Shown here: in pieces, positions 1-8,975 of the stretch
Layout of the letters: each line of letters opens with the position of its first letter
Numbering within the stretch: position 1 is the first letter of the stretch
Assembly: GCA_015494775.1 (NCBI GenBank)
Contig: WGAP01000021.1
Location: 1 to 14,494, forward strand
DNA: 14,494 nucleotides
DNA from: Flavobacteriales bacterium
Lineage (GTDB): Bacteria; Bacteroidota; Bacteroidia; Flavobacteriales; Flavobacteriaceae
Direction of reading: 5' to 3'
Notes under the pieces: model-generated
Database searches by the model: none
Seen by the model: the letters and a program-made list of their open reading frames with translations, nothing else
What the model was told of the DNA's origin: nothing
Made by a program: the position numbers and the translations under genes

Positions 1-10
1 CTCCAAAACA

Positions 11-54
11 GGTGCCTGAGTGCTGCGCCAAAGGCGCAGTGAATCGAAGGCACC
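11..54. repeat. REP-like imperfect palindrome
   Basis: Outer arms GGTGCCT (11-17) and AGGCACC (48-54) enclose a perfect 7-bp inner hairpin CTGCGCC (23-29), loop AAA, GGCGCAG (33-39). The ends resemble GGTGCCTGAG...TCGAAGGCACC palindromes that I recall as scattered intergenic repeats in Bacteroidota genomes; this is from memory, not a search. It could also be the terminator or tail of a gene to the left of the window, but no coding frame here can be supported. Confidence 0.55.
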
Positions 55-80
55 GCTATTTCAATCGTTCGCTTCGATAA

Positions 81-120
81 AAACCAACTCAAAACTAAGA
101 ATTCAAAACTCAAAACTAAA
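81..120. repeat. AT-rich microrepeat
   Basis: The 12-bp word ACTCAAAACTAA occurs at 87-98 and again at 108-119, with a related AATTCAAAACT between them. This low-complexity string lies directly against the 5' edge of GC-rich repeat copy A. A similar string in the opposite orientation lies just before the GC-rich repeat at the right end of the window (14187-14233). Confidence 0.5.
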
Positions 121-532
121 TCCGCGCCAGGGATGGGGGTGGTATGAGCCGCCGGCGGTGCCGATGGTTTTCCGCCCGGCGGAGGCGCCCTAAGGAAGCC
201 CCACGCACGGGCGGGCGCGGGCGCGCGGCCCGCGCGCCCGCGCAAAACCACGGCATCCGCCAAGGCGAATATGAGCGGACAGCCCGGCGGGAGCCGCGTG
301 AGGAACGGCCGGTGCGAAAGCGCTCCGTCGCTTGAAGCAGCGGCCGTGGCCCCGCCGCGGCGCCGAAGGCGCCGGGCGGATGGTCGGATGTAAACCTTTG
401 AAAATCAATTGAAAGCCCCGCCCCGCGGCGAAGCCGCGGGGCGGGGCGCCGACAAATTTACTCCAACGTCCGGCCATCCGCCGCGGGCATTCGCCCGCCG
501 GCGGGGCCCCGAACGCGAGCGGCCGGGCGCCC
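118..532 (+). repeat. GC-rich structured repeat, copy A (candidate structured RNA)
   Basis: This block shares both ends and internal landmarks with copy B at 11061-11608. Shared anchors are AGGGATGG (129-136) and GAGCGGACAGCCCG (273-286). Stems visible here: CGCC 125-128 with GGCG 286-289, closing the 5' domain; a 17-bp bulged stem 154-171 with 244-261; an 11-bp GC hairpin 217-227/231-241; ACGGCCG 305-311 with CGGCCGT 341-347; GGCGCC-gaa-GGCGCC 359-373; a 13-bp long-range stem 376-388 with 469-481 that encloses a 15-bp hairpin 415-429/433-447 (loop GAA); and GCGGGC-attc-GCCCGC 483-498. Positions 433-514 differ from copy B by one base. Short open frames inside it look like by-products of high GC. 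Its 3' end is 14 bases from the stop of the converging gene, so it may also end that transcript. From memory the 5' anchors resemble a repeat seen in Flavobacteria, perhaps the Flavo-1 candidate RNA; I cannot verify this. Confidence 0.75.
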
Positions 533-546
533 TAAAAATAACCGAC

Positions 547-3500
547 TCAGAAACCGATGAGTTCGTCCATGCTTTCGAGCACTTTTTGAACGTAGTCCTT
601 GTAGGCGGCATATTCCGAGGCGGGAATGTCGCGAATGGGCGTGTCGGCCGTGATGTCCACTTTGAGCACCGTAGGTGAAACCTTGCGGTAGCTCACGTGG
701 TAGCGGTGTCCTTTGTAGGCATAGGTTTGGGTTTTGGGCACGGCCTTGAAGGTCTTGCCGTTTTTGAGCCGGACGGTGTAGTGCATATTGTAGCGGTCGG
801 TGTCTTCGTAGCGCGTGTATTTGATGGGGTATTTGCGTTGGTCAAGCTTGATGATGTCGGCCGTGTAGGGGTTGAGCATCAAGGGAAGTTTGAGCGCATA
901 CATTCCGCCCAGTTTTTGCAGTTTGTTTTTGATTTTGAAACGCACTTTGAGGCCCGATTCGGGCTTGGACGGGTCTTTGTTGATAACCTGATAATCAATG
1001 AGTTCCAAATCCAAATCGTCGAGCCCTTCAAAGTATTTTTGGATTTGTTTTTTGAGTTGTTCTTCGTTGTCTTCGTCCAGCAGTTGGTTGAGGTTGGAAT
1101 TCACGCGGCCTTTCATGGTGTAGGTAATTTCCACCGTTTGTTGATTGCCCGCGCCTATCGTGTAGTTCACCTTCATATTGCGTACGGTTTTAACCTGCGG
1201 ATAGGTGTTCAGATGCAATAGACCGTGTTCCACTTCGTCGGCATTTTCGTAGGGAATTTCCAGGATGGTGGCATTGAACAGGGACGTGGGCAGCGCACGG
1301 AAAGGCAGGTATTTGTCGGTGAGTTCCAAGTAGTTTTTCTTGCCGTCGAGCATCACGCGCACAATGGCGTGATTGAAGCCGACGGAAGGAAGCAAAGGCG
1401 TCATCTCACCGTTGTCGTTGGTGTTGACCAATACCACGTTGGCTTTGAGTCCGGCCTTACGGCCCAGCGTGAGGAACAGCGTGGCAAAATCCTTGCAATC
1501 GCCCAGTTTGGATTCGATTACCCGGGCGGGCTTTTGGGGAATGTAGCCGCTTTGGCGGAAATCCACATAGGAATAGGTCAGGTTTTTGTGCATCCAGTCG
1601 TAAATGCGTTTGGCGCGTTCGGTTTCGGATAGGCCTTGGGTTCCTTTGGGGAAAATCTCGTCGAAGGTTTTGTTTACCACATCGTTGTATTCGATGGATT
1701 CGTGGCTCAGGTCATGATACCAATCGGCGATTTTGTCCCAGGAAGCAACGGAGCTGAAATGCACCCGGTTGGCCACATCCGAAAATTGGGGCATATAATC
1801 TTCCTGTGCCGGAATGGCGGGAATATCATCCTGTTTCCACTCGTATTTTTTCCAATTTTTGTAATCGGAAACTTTGAGCCGGTCGGCGCCGTTGACGGTT
1901 TTGTGCTGCAAATGCATGGTTTTGGGCGCCAAAATCACCAGGTGAAAACGTTTTTCGGGGTGAAACCCATTAACCGAAAAAATGTTGTCGAAATCCTTGT
2001 AGAAACGTCCCGTTTCGGCGATGGTACTTTCCACATCCACCAGAATCACATCGCCTTTTTCCAGGCCGCCGAACACCAAGTGGCCGCCCTGGCGGTCGGC
2101 CGGGACCACCTTGCCGTCGGGTTTGACAATTTCGCTTTTGAGGAATACGGTGTGCCCACTGGTATTGTAGTTGGATTCTTTGACCCGTTCGATGCCTTTG
2201 TCGGAGGTTACTTCGGTGATATAGACGCGGCGGTGTTTGTAGCCGCCTTCCTTGTAGATGTGAACCAAATGTTGTTCGAGCAATTGATTGAGGCCGTAAT
2301 TGTTGTCCTTGATTTTACCGCGGTTTTCGCGGATGAATTTGTAGTAATCCTTAACGGTAAAAGCTTGCAAAGGGTCTTTGAGCCCTTTCAGGTCGCGTAT
2401 TTTTTGGCGCAGGCCGGCATCGGCACTGTTGTGCGAGAGGGCTTTTTCGTACCATTTGATGGCTTCGGATTTGCGGTTGAGGTGTTGAAGGATGGTTCCC
2501 TTGGTTTCCATAAAATTAAAGGAGTAGGGGAAATTGGCCAAAGCTTTGTCTGCATAAGGCAGGGCATCCCGGTATTTTTTCTGGGCGATGTAGTTATCGG
2601 TAATCAATTCGATATAATCGTTGATGTAAGGGAATTTTTTGTGTAAGCTTTTGGCCAGGTTAATCACGTGTTTGGTGTCGTTTTCATCGTTGTAGATGCT
2701 AACCAACGCACGGTAAATAACCGGGTGATTGTATTTGGAAGCCAAGGTTTGGAGTTGGGATTTGAAATCGGGAATTTGCTTGAAACTTTTGGCCCAAATC
2801 AATCCCGTATTTACAAATTCGTTTATTTTGGCGTTTTTCTTGGCATAGTCCATATAATCAGTCAAAATGGTATAGATTTGTTTGGCATCCTGGGTGCGAG
2901 CGGCCCGTAGCAGTTTGGTTATCATAATGATGTCGGGGATTTTGGTAGCCGCTTCCATTTTGTCCATCTCTTTGTTGAATTCCGTAATATCCTTTTGGAA
3001 TAATTTTTTCTGGTCGGCTATTTTGAAAAGGATGGTTTGGAAGTAATAAGGGTCGTCATTGATCATATTTTCGCGCAATTCCTTGATTTTGTCATCATTG
3101 TCTTCGATGGTATAAACCTTCATCATCAAGGCGCGCAGCAAGGAACTTTTCGGATATTTATCCAAATATTTTTGAATCAATTTTTTGGCTTTGTCTTCCT
3201 GGGAATTTTGGAGGTAAATTTTGATGCGTAGAAAATCATAGAAAAATTTGCCGGAATGTTGCTTGGCCAATTTTTCGAAATAGGTTTCAAATTCATTGGG
3301 TATTAGCTGCGGGCGGATGACATCCGGTTTGGATTTGATGTAACGGGCGTATTTGTTGGAATATTGGAGGTCGGGCAGGGTAGTGCCACTTGCATCGGTG
3401 ATGCGCATCACGGTTTTGCCGTCATCGGTGGTTTTGACAAGGAGCCGGTTTACGCCTTTGGGCAAATGCACTTTAACGGTATAGTAATCCAAATTGGTTT

Positions 3501-4302
3501 CGCGTTCTTTTTTGGTATTTTCAAACACTAAAACGTCGTCCACCCAAACCTTTTGGGCATCGCCGATGCCGAAACGCAAATACACATCGCGTTCTTTCGG
3601 ATTGGTAACAAAGGTTTGGACGTAGTAAATGCCGCTGCCGTATTCATCCATGTTGAGGGGATGCACATAGGGCCCGGGCGGGGGAACCGCCGGCACAAAC
3701 CAATTGATGGTTCCGTTGCTGTTGGCATTGTAGCCGCCGGGGCTTTGGGCTTTGGTTTCGGGTTCGTAGGCAATGTTAATACCGCTATGGTTCATATTTT
3801 CGAACATGCCGAGGTATTGCCATTCCTTGATGGCGGGCATGGCATTAAAAATTTTGTTGGAGGCTTCGATGTCGTTGCGGTAGTAGTCGGCCGTTCCTTT
3901 CAAATCCTGCATGATGAATTGCATGCCGGGATTTTTGAAATGTAATTTGGCAAAATCATCCACATTGTCGAGCATATCTTTGTTGAATTGGGAAGAGGTG
4001 GATAATTCGCCGAAAAAGTAAGGTTCGGTTTGTAGTGCATAGAGGTAATATTCAAAATCGGGACGACGTTTGAATTGAGCATAGAAATCTTTGTTCCGGG
4101 TCCAATCGCCGGATTCGTAGCGAACGATTTGTCCCAACAGGATGGACTCCATATCGCGTTTCGAACGCAAGGATCTGACTAATTTTTGCGCGGTTTCGCG
4201 GTCGTTTTTGAGGAGCGCGTCCCAAATACGGTCTTGGACGGATTGTGCAAACGTCAATTGAATGCCGAAAAACAGCATCCATACAAACAAGAATTTTTTC
4301 AT
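547..4302 (-). CDS. Exported TPR / DUF3857 / transglutaminase-like protein
   Basis: The 1251-aa product begins with a signal peptide (MKKFLFVWMLFFGIQLTFAQ, cut near residue 20), so it should act in the periplasm or at the outer membrane. Regions in order: a helical N-terminus; a beta-sandwich-like region about 200-300 ending in KGVNRLLVK; TPR-like helices about 330-660; a DUF3857-type domain from about 670; a transglutaminase core whose triad reads Cys936 (in KLGDCKDF), His978 (FNHAIV) and Asp996 (ELTDKY); and a C-terminal beta-rich tail. The intact triad suggests a cysteine transamidase or protease fold, but no substrate can be named. The ATG at 4302 is preferred over a TTG at 4332 because only the ATG puts the signal peptide at the N-terminus, and the TTG would overlap a TATCTTTG promoter box. 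It is transcribed alone, divergently from the next gene. This architecture is known in Bacteroidota. Confidence 0.9.
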   Translation of the reverse strand: MKKFLFVWMLFFGIQLTFAQSVQDRIWDALLKNDRETAQKLVRSLRSKRDMESILLGQIVRYESGDWTRNKDFYAQFKRRPDFEYYLYALQTEPYFFGELSTSSQFNKDMLDNVDDFAKLHFKNPGMQFIMQDLKGTADYYRNDIEASNKIFNAMPAIKEWQYLGMFENMNHSGINIAYEPETKAQSPGGYNANSNGTINWFVPAVPPPGPYVHPLNMDEYGSGIYYVQTFVTNPKERDVYLRFGIGDAQKVWVDDVLVFENTKKERETNLDYYTVKVHLPKGVNRLLVKTTDDGKTVMRITDASGTTLPDLQYSNKYARYIKSKPDVIRPQLIPNEFETYFEKLAKQHSGKFFYDFLRIKIYLQNSQEDKAKKLIQKYLDKYPKSSLLRALMMKVYTIEDNDDKIKELRENMINDDPYYFQTILFKIADQKKLFQKDITEFNKEMDKMEAATKIPDIIMITKLLRAARTQDAKQIYTILTDYMDYAKKNAKINEFVNTGLIWAKSFKQIPDFKSQLQTLASKYNHPVIYRALVSIYNDENDTKHVINLAKSLHKKFPYINDYIELITDNYIAQKKYRDALPYADKALANFPYSFNFMETKGTILQHLNRKSEAIKWYEKALSHNSADAGLRQKIRDLKGLKDPLQAFTVKDYYKFIRENRGKIKDNNYGLNQLLEQHLVHIYKEGGYKHRRVYITEVTSDKGIERVKESNYNTSGHTVFLKSEIVKPDGKVVPADRQGGHLVFGGLEKGDVILVDVESTIAETGRFYKDFDNIFSVNGFHPEKRFHLVILAPKTMHLQHKTVNGADRLKVSDYKNWKKYEWKQDDIPAIPAQEDYMPQFSDVANRVHFSSVASWDKIADWYHDLSHESIEYNDVVNKTFDEIFPKGTQGLSETERAKRIYDWMHKNLTYSYVDFRQSGYIPQKPARVIESKLGDCKDFATLFLTLGRKAGLKANVVLVNTNDNGEMTPLLPSVGFNHAIVRVMLDGKKNYLELTDKYLPFRALPTSLFNATILEIPYENADEVEHGLLHLNTYPQVKTVRNMKVNYTIGAGNQQTVEITYTMKGRVNSNLNQLLDEDNEEQLKKQIQKYFEGLDDLDLELIDYQVINKDPSKPESGLKVRFKIKNKLQKLGGMYALKLPLMLNPYTADIIKLDQRKYPIKYTRYEDTDRYNMHYTVRLKNGKTFKAVPKTQTYAYKGHRYHVSYRKVSPTVLKVDITADTPIRDIPASEYAAYKDYVQKVLESMDELIGF

Positions 4303-4329
4303 TTTACAAGGTTTAGGATTTGATTCAGC

Positions 4330-4370
4330 CAAAGATAATATAAAAATTCGGTTTTATTTCAAATTTTATA
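4330..4370 (-). promoter_or_regulatory. Bacteroidota-type promoter of the DUF3857 gene
   Basis: On the minus strand TATCTTTG (+ strand 4330-4337) matches the TAnnTTTG -7 box exactly. TTTG lies 22 bases further upstream (+ strand 4360-4363), within the spacing expected for the -33 element. The -7 box is 27 bases from the ATG at 4302, which supports that start codon. Confidence 0.6.
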
Positions 4371-4490
4371 TGATGAATTTATGCGATACAGTGATTAAAA
4401 TTGCAATATGTATAAAACTGAATCGATGAATGTATCATATCATTTGTTTTTCCGATAAAATGATATAAATTAGTCATAACAAATATAAAC

Positions 4491-4496
4491 AGGGAG
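4491..4496 (+). promoter_or_regulatory. Ribosome binding site of the T9SS cargo gene
   Basis: AGGGAG lies three bases before the ATG at 4500, a clear Shine-Dalgarno match in a phylum where such sites are often weak. It fixes the start. No exact TAnnTTTG box was found upstream; the nearest, TATCATTTG just before 4446, has one base too many. Confidence 0.6.
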
Positions 4497-4499
4497 ATT

Positions 4500-6488
4500 A
4501 TGAGAAAAATTTATGCTTTTGTAGTTCTGTGGTTGGGCCTGTTTACTGTGCCCGCCATAGCTCAATCCGTCGTTTTGACGGCGCAAAGAACCAACCGTCC
4601 GCAACCGCATTTGCGTAGTTTGCGTGATGGAAACAATCCTTTCGGATTGCAACAAAATCGGCGCCGGCCGTCTTCGGCACAAATAACCGTTCGTTTTTCC
4701 GAAAATTTCGACAGCGGCATTCCTTCGACCTGGGTTGTTGCCGATAGTGCAGGCAATGGTGTTGTTTGGCAGGGTGTAACCGATTACAGTAGTCATACAT
4801 TAAACGGGACTCCTTTTGCATTTGTAAACAGTGATGCAGGCGGCAGTGTGGATGTGGATACCTATTTGACCAGTCCGGTCATTACCGTAAATGCTGCGCC
4901 CGGTGAACCGGTCTTGTTGTCTTTTGAGCAATATTTCAATGTTTACAGTGGAAACGAGGTTGCCGACGTGGATGTCTGGGACGGCTCGCAATGGGTTAAT
5001 GTGCTGCGGCAGCAGGGTTCGGATATTGGTTATTGGAACAGTCCCGATATGCCCGTGATTGATGTTACGAGCTACATTAATGCGCAATTCAAGGTTCGTT
5101 TTCATTATTATAATGCCAATTACGACTGGTATTGGGCGGTGGACAATGTAACGGTGTTTTCGCCCAATCACAATGACTTGGCCGTATATTGGGGCGTGCC
5201 TTTATCCATGCCTATCGGTGATGACGCCATGTTTTCCCTGATTGTTTCCAATGTGGGTTCCAATGTGCAAAACGATTTTACGACCTACGTTGCAGTAACC
5301 GACACCTTGGATAATACTCTTTACCACTCGGATACCATTCCGGTAACCGGAGCAAGTTTGGCTTATAATGATTTCCACAAAGTGGATTTTCCCAACACTT
5401 GGACCGTAACGCTTCCCGAGGGTAAATATCACGTTCATTTCGGCGTCATCGTAACAGGCGATGAGGATACTTCGAATAATGAATTGGTTTGGGATTTTTA
5501 TGCGCATCAATTTGCTTACACCGGCAACAGGGTTTACACGGCCGATGTTTATGATGAAAATAGTTCGGGCGACCAAGACCATTTTGGTTGGTTTGATTTT
5601 GCTTCCGGCCAATATCATGATTTAGGGGCCTATCAAAATTTCTACGGGGATTATTACATGACCGGTACGTTTGTCAATAACAATCTTTTGGTAACGGTGG
5701 ATAATTATAATGACATTTATTTAACCGACAGCACGGGAAATAATTATGTTTACGGATGGATACCGGTAGAGCTGATACCTCAGGTTTTGACCGGCCTTTC
5801 CTTTGTGGAAAACAGCCCGGGTATCCTCTATGCTACCACTGCTGATCATTTATACGGGCTCAATCCCTATTTGGATGTAACGCCCATAGGCGATTATCCG
5901 GGCAAGGTGATGATCGGTTTGGATATCGACCCTTCGGGCACATTATATGCATTGGATATTGTTTCGGATAGTTTATACACGGTCAATACTTCCGATGCAA
6001 GTTTATCCGGTGTAGGCCATATCGGATTTAATATGGATTATGTCCAGGATATCGGTGTGGACGATGTTTCGGGTAATCTCTACGGAACGCTGTTCGAAGT
6101 GGATACAACCACATCACCCCCTACCTACCATTCCGGTTTGTATTCCATAGACAAAACCACCGGACAGGCAACGCTTATCGGAACCAATAATTATTCGGAT
6201 GAATATGCCGTTTGTGCACCGTTGGGTAATGTAACGGCTTCCAATACTTTGCTAGCCGAAAGCCAGTGGATGCTGTATCCCAATCCGGCCGCTACTTATG
6301 TAAAAATTGTAGCGCCTATGAAAGTACAACGCGTGCAAATCATGTCCTTTACCGGACAAATTTTGCGGACTTGGCAAGCCGGTAGCGAACGCTTTAAACT
6401 GCATATCGATGGCCTGTCGCCCGGATTATATCTGATTCGTATCGAAGGTGATAATCGTGTCGGAACACGTCGTTTGATGATTAAATGA
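4500..6488 (+). CDS. Secreted protein with type IX secretion sorting domain
   Basis: The 662-aa product starts with a signal peptide (MRKIYAFVVLWLGLFTVPAIAQ). Residues about 60-220 form a beta-sandwich region with the FSENFDSGIPSTW opening and WAVDNVTVF ending typical of MAM/cleaved-adhesin-like carbohydrate-binding modules. About 225-340 looks like a CARDB-type Ig domain (DLAVYWGVP ... DTSNNELVWDF). About 345-575 contains repeated short beta motifs such as GLDIDPSGTLYALD and GVDDVSGNLYGT, suggesting a beta-propeller. The C-terminus from about 590 is a type A sorting domain: YPNPAATYVKI at 593, then GLSPGLYLIRIEG and a basic RRLMIK end. It should cross the outer membrane by the T9SS and be attached to or released from the surface. 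No catalytic motif is visible; adhesion or glycan binding is an inference. It is monocistronic and followed by a strong terminator. Confidence 0.88.
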   Translation: MRKIYAFVVLWLGLFTVPAIAQSVVLTAQRTNRPQPHLRSLRDGNNPFGLQQNRRRPSSAQITVRFSENFDSGIPSTWVVADSAGNGVVWQGVTDYSSHTLNGTPFAFVNSDAGGSVDVDTYLTSPVITVNAAPGEPVLLSFEQYFNVYSGNEVADVDVWDGSQWVNVLRQQGSDIGYWNSPDMPVIDVTSYINAQFKVRFHYYNANYDWYWAVDNVTVFSPNHNDLAVYWGVPLSMPIGDDAMFSLIVSNVGSNVQNDFTTYVAVTDTLDNTLYHSDTIPVTGASLAYNDFHKVDFPNTWTVTLPEGKYHVHFGVIVTGDEDTSNNELVWDFYAHQFAYTGNRVYTADVYDENSSGDQDHFGWFDFASGQYHDLGAYQNFYGDYYMTGTFVNNNLLVTVDNYNDIYLTDSTGNNYVYGWIPVELIPQVLTGLSFVENSPGILYATTADHLYGLNPYLDVTPIGDYPGKVMIGLDIDPSGTLYALDIVSDSLYTVNTSDASLSGVGHIGFNMDYVQDIGVDDVSGNLYGTLFEVDTTTSPPTYHSGLYSIDKTTGQATLIGTNNYSDEYAVCAPLGNVTASNTLLAESQWMLYPNPAATYVKIVAPMKVQRVQIMSFTGQILRTWQAGSERFKLHIDGLSPGLYLIRIEGDNRVGTRRLMIK

Positions 6489-6505
6489 TGCCCATCGATT
6501 TGAAA

Positions 6506-6539
6506 ATTATCCCCGTCCGGTCAGGGCGGGGATTTTTTT
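6506..6539 (+). terminator. Intrinsic terminator between converging genes
   Basis: ATCCCCGTCC (6509-6518) pairs with GGGCGGGGAT (6524-6533), with a 5-base loop and one U-G pair, followed by seven T (6533-6539). It lies 18 bases after the stop of the T9SS cargo gene. Read on the minus strand the same hairpin is followed by AATTTTC, so it may also weakly end the flippase operon, whose last stop is at 6554. Confidence 0.85.
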
Positions 6540-6553
6540 ACAAAGCACTTATC

Positions 6554-7873
6554 TCATTTGTTCGGTGGCTGAAACAATCCTTCCAATAGTTCTTTCCTGA
6601 AATAAATCAACATCAATATCAAATAACCTGCATTGGCCCAAACATAGGCCTCCATAACGCCGAACAAGCCGCCAACGGGCATAAACACCATCACCAGGCC
6701 CGTATAAAGCAACCAATATCCCACTTCGGAAATCACAAAGTGCCAACTCAGGGCTTTGGCCCACATGCGGTAGGCCAAAAGCAAGGAAAAAACACGGATG
6801 GCATCGCCGGCGATTTGCCAGCCGTAAAGTGCGTTAACCGGCGCGTAATCGTCGGCAAAAACCAAAGTGGTTATCCACCGACGAAGGGCAAATACCAAAA
6901 CAAATCCCGCAAAGATCCACCCGAAAAAATGCCGGAGCATTCGCTTGATTTCGCTTATCCATTCCCGGGCATCGTTGATACGGGTAAGCCGGGGAAAATA
7001 ATAAACCGAAAAAACAGGCGCGATAAACACAAAATAAAAGGCCGAAATTTTGCGTATGGCATCCCAATAACCTGCCGTATAAGTACCTTCGGGGCCGAAA
7101 TGGGCAATGATGGCATTACGGATATAGAGCGAGAAAAACGGGCGCATTACCGCTACGGTTAGCGCCATGGCCAAATACGGCGCCAGCCGTTTGAGAAATC
7201 CGTCGAATTTATCGTTTCCGTTTTGCAGGGGAGCCACCAGCAAATGCCGGTCGTAGGGCCTGAGAATGAGCAATGAAAATCCGAAACTTACTACGGGCGT
7301 TAAAACCACCGCCCACAGCGCACCGCGCAATTGTAACGCAGCTGCCAGAAATATCATCAAAACAAAGCCGGTGGCATGAACAAGTATGTTAATGATGCTT
7401 AACCGGCGATATTGTTCCAGTCCGTTCAATACGGCCATAAGCAACATTTGGTAGGCATAAACGGGTGAAAAAACGGCCATCACCCGTACCAGTGAAGCGT
7501 AGTCCCGCGTGCCGAACAAGTAATGCGAAACTTGTGGCGCCAAAAAGAAAACAAAAAGCCCGAGCAACGCGGAAATGTACAATATCATACGCCCCGAACG
7601 TAGCAGAAATAGGCGCAAACGGTTATCGCGCTTGCGATAAAGCGCCGTATATCGCGTAACGGCCTCACTGATGCCCAGGGTGGCGAAACCCTGCAAGCCC
7701 TGAATGGCATTGAGTATTTGCGACGTAAGGGCCGTACCTGCGGGGCCAAGCCACAGGGCTATGATTTTGTTGGTGCCAAAGGTGAACAGCATCCGCAAAA
7801 GTCCGGCTCCCGTGTTGAACGAGATAACGCGAAACAGTTCGATGCGTTTCCAGTAACGGCGTAATTTGTTCAA
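6554..7873 (-). CDS. wzx: Wzx-type lipid-linked oligosaccharide flippase (O-antigen/ECA translocase-like)
   Basis: The 439-aa product is an integral inner-membrane protein with roughly ten to twelve hydrophobic segments and arginine-rich loops. The N-terminal run FRVISFNTGAGLLRMLFTF followed by NKIIALWLGPAGTAL matches the first two helices of the WzxE/RfbX branch of the polysaccharide exporters (MOP superfamily). Family members flip undecaprenyl-pyrophosphate-linked repeat units to the periplasmic face. The start is a TTG four bases after the TAG of the aminotransferase gene; no ATG is available until residue 29, inside the first conserved helix, so TTG is likely real. It is the last gene of the operon. 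Aminotransferase, acyltransferase and flippase together resemble the ECA-type module (wecE, wecD, wzxE), but no glycosyltransferase or polymerase is present here, so the exact glycan is unknown. Confidence 0.85.
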   Translation of the reverse strand: MNKLRRYWKRIELFRVISFNTGAGLLRMLFTFGTNKIIALWLGPAGTALTSQILNAIQGLQGFATLGISEAVTRYTALYRKRDNRLRLFLLRSGRMILYISALLGLFVFFLAPQVSHYLFGTRDYASLVRVMAVFSPVYAYQMLLMAVLNGLEQYRRLSIINILVHATGFVLMIFLAAALQLRGALWAVVLTPVVSFGFSLLILRPYDRHLLVAPLQNGNDKFDGFLKRLAPYLAMALTVAVMRPFFSLYIRNAIIAHFGPEGTYTAGYWDAIRKISAFYFVFIAPVFSVYYFPRLTRINDAREWISEIKRMLRHFFGWIFAGFVLVFALRRWITTLVFADDYAPVNALYGWQIAGDAIRVFSLLLAYRMWAKALSWHFVISEVGYWLLYTGLVMVFMPVGGLFGVMEAYVWANAGYLILMLIYFRKELLEGLFQPPNK

Positions 7874-7877
7874 AACA

Positions 7878-8975
7878 CTATGGTTTAAAAGCGTTTACGG
7901 CATCGATAATCCTGTTTTGCTCCGTTTCGGACAGGTAAGGATCCACGGGCAAACTAAGGATTTCCCGGTGAATACGCTCAGTTACCGGAAATGCTCCCTG
8001 CAAAAATCCCGCCAAAGCCGCTTGCCGGTGGGGCGGAACCGGATAATGTACCAGGGTTTGTATGCCCTGCCGCTTCAAAAATTCCCGTAGCGCATCACGA
8101 TACGGACTCAGGATCACAAACTGATGATACACGTGCGAACCGTCGAAAACCGGCCGGGGAATTTGAACATAAGGATTACGGATACCATTGGTATATTGCC
8201 GGGCAATACGGATGCGCCGGGCATTCAATTGATCCAAATCGCCCAGTTTTTCTTCCAGGAAAGCCGCTTGCAAGGCGTCCAAACGGGCATTAAGGCCGGG
8301 ATAACGGCTGTTATATTTTTCGACCTGACCGTAGTGGCGTAAAATACTTATCAAACTTGCAAGTTCTTTATCCTCTGTGGTAACGGCCCCTGCATCGCCC
8401 AGGGCGCCCAGGTTTTTGGTGGGATAAAAACTCCAAGCGGCCGCATCGCCCAGATTGCCGGCCTTTCCCGTTTCGTTACGCGCTCCGTGCGCTTGGGCCG
8501 CATCTTCGATAAGGAGAATATTGCGCGCGCGGCAAGCGGCTTGAAACTTATGGTCCGTTGTCAAGCGCCCGTACAGGTGCACGGCAATACAAGCACTGAT
8601 ATTTTGGTGTTTTTCCAAGGCCGATACGGACAAATTGAGCGTTTCCGCATCGGGTTCGGCGGCCACGGGAACCAATCCGGCACGAACTACGGGTAGTATG
8701 GTGGCAATGTAGGTATTGGCCGGCACCAGGACACGGTCGCCTTCGTGTAATCGTCCCGTTAGTTTATAGGCCTCCAAAATCAAAAAAAGCGCATCCGAAC
8801 CGTTGGAAACGCCTACGGCATAAGGTGCGCCGGTGTAAGCGGCCCATTTTTTCTCGAAATTTTTTACCAAATCACCCAGCACAAAGGCCCGGTTTTCGAC
8901 CATATCCGCCAAACGGGTAAGGAAGCGTTCCTTGTAGGGGCGGTTCAAGCGGTTCAAATCCAAAAAAGCTATCAT
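7878..8975 (-). CDS. DegT/DnrJ/EryC1 family PLP-dependent sugar aminotransferase (FdtB/QdtB-like)
   Basis: The 365-aa product has the normal length and motifs of nucleotide-sugar aminotransferases. It opens with FLDLNRLNRPYKERF. GVSNGSDAL (about 55-63) contributes to PLP phosphate binding, LIEDAAQAHGA carries Asp158 for the PLP ring nitrogen, and SFYPTKNLGALGDAG carries the Schiff-base Lys187. The phrase KNLGALGDAG is typical of 3-keto sugar aminotransferases such as FdtB/QdtB, which make dTDP-3-amino-3,6-dideoxyhexoses. A 3-amino sugar is therefore a better guess than the WecE 4-amino sugar, but this is motif-based. Its ATG overlaps the stop of the acyltransferase gene (ATGA at 8972-8975), which couples their translation. 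The 3,4-ketoisomerase that usually partners FdtB is not in the window. Confidence 0.88.
   Translation of the reverse strand: MIAFLDLNRLNRPYKERFLTRLADMVENRAFVLGDLVKNFEKKWAAYTGAPYAVGVSNGSDALFLILEAYKLTGRLHEGDRVLVPANTYIATILPVVRAGLVPVAAEPDAETLNLSVSALEKHQNISACIAVHLYGRLTTDHKFQAACRARNILLIEDAAQAHGARNETGKAGNLGDAAAWSFYPTKNLGALGDAGAVTTEDKELASLISILRHYGQVEKYNSRYPGLNARLDALQAAFLEEKLGDLDQLNARRIRIARQYTNGIRNPYVQIPRPVFDGSHVYHQFVILSPYRDALREFLKRQGIQTLVHYPVPPHRQAALAGFLQGAFPVTERIHREILSLPVDPYLSETEQNRIIDAVNAFKP

Noticed and set aside
118..532. Reading copy A as a degraded gene or as an ordinary terminator.
   Set aside because: No frame gives recognisable protein, and the many nested and long-range stems shared with copy B go well beyond a terminator, although it may also stop transcription.
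1636..2646. A 336-codon plus-strand open frame inside the DUF3857 gene, with smaller ones beside it.
   Set aside because: It mirrors the minus-strand gene, is full of F/V/G runs typical of reverse translation of a lysine- and asparagine-rich protein, and matches no family.
4303..4332. A TTG start at 4332 that would add ten residues to the DUF3857 protein.
   Set aside because: It would place charged residues before a clean signal peptide and overlap a TATCTTTG promoter box; the ATG at 4302 fits better.
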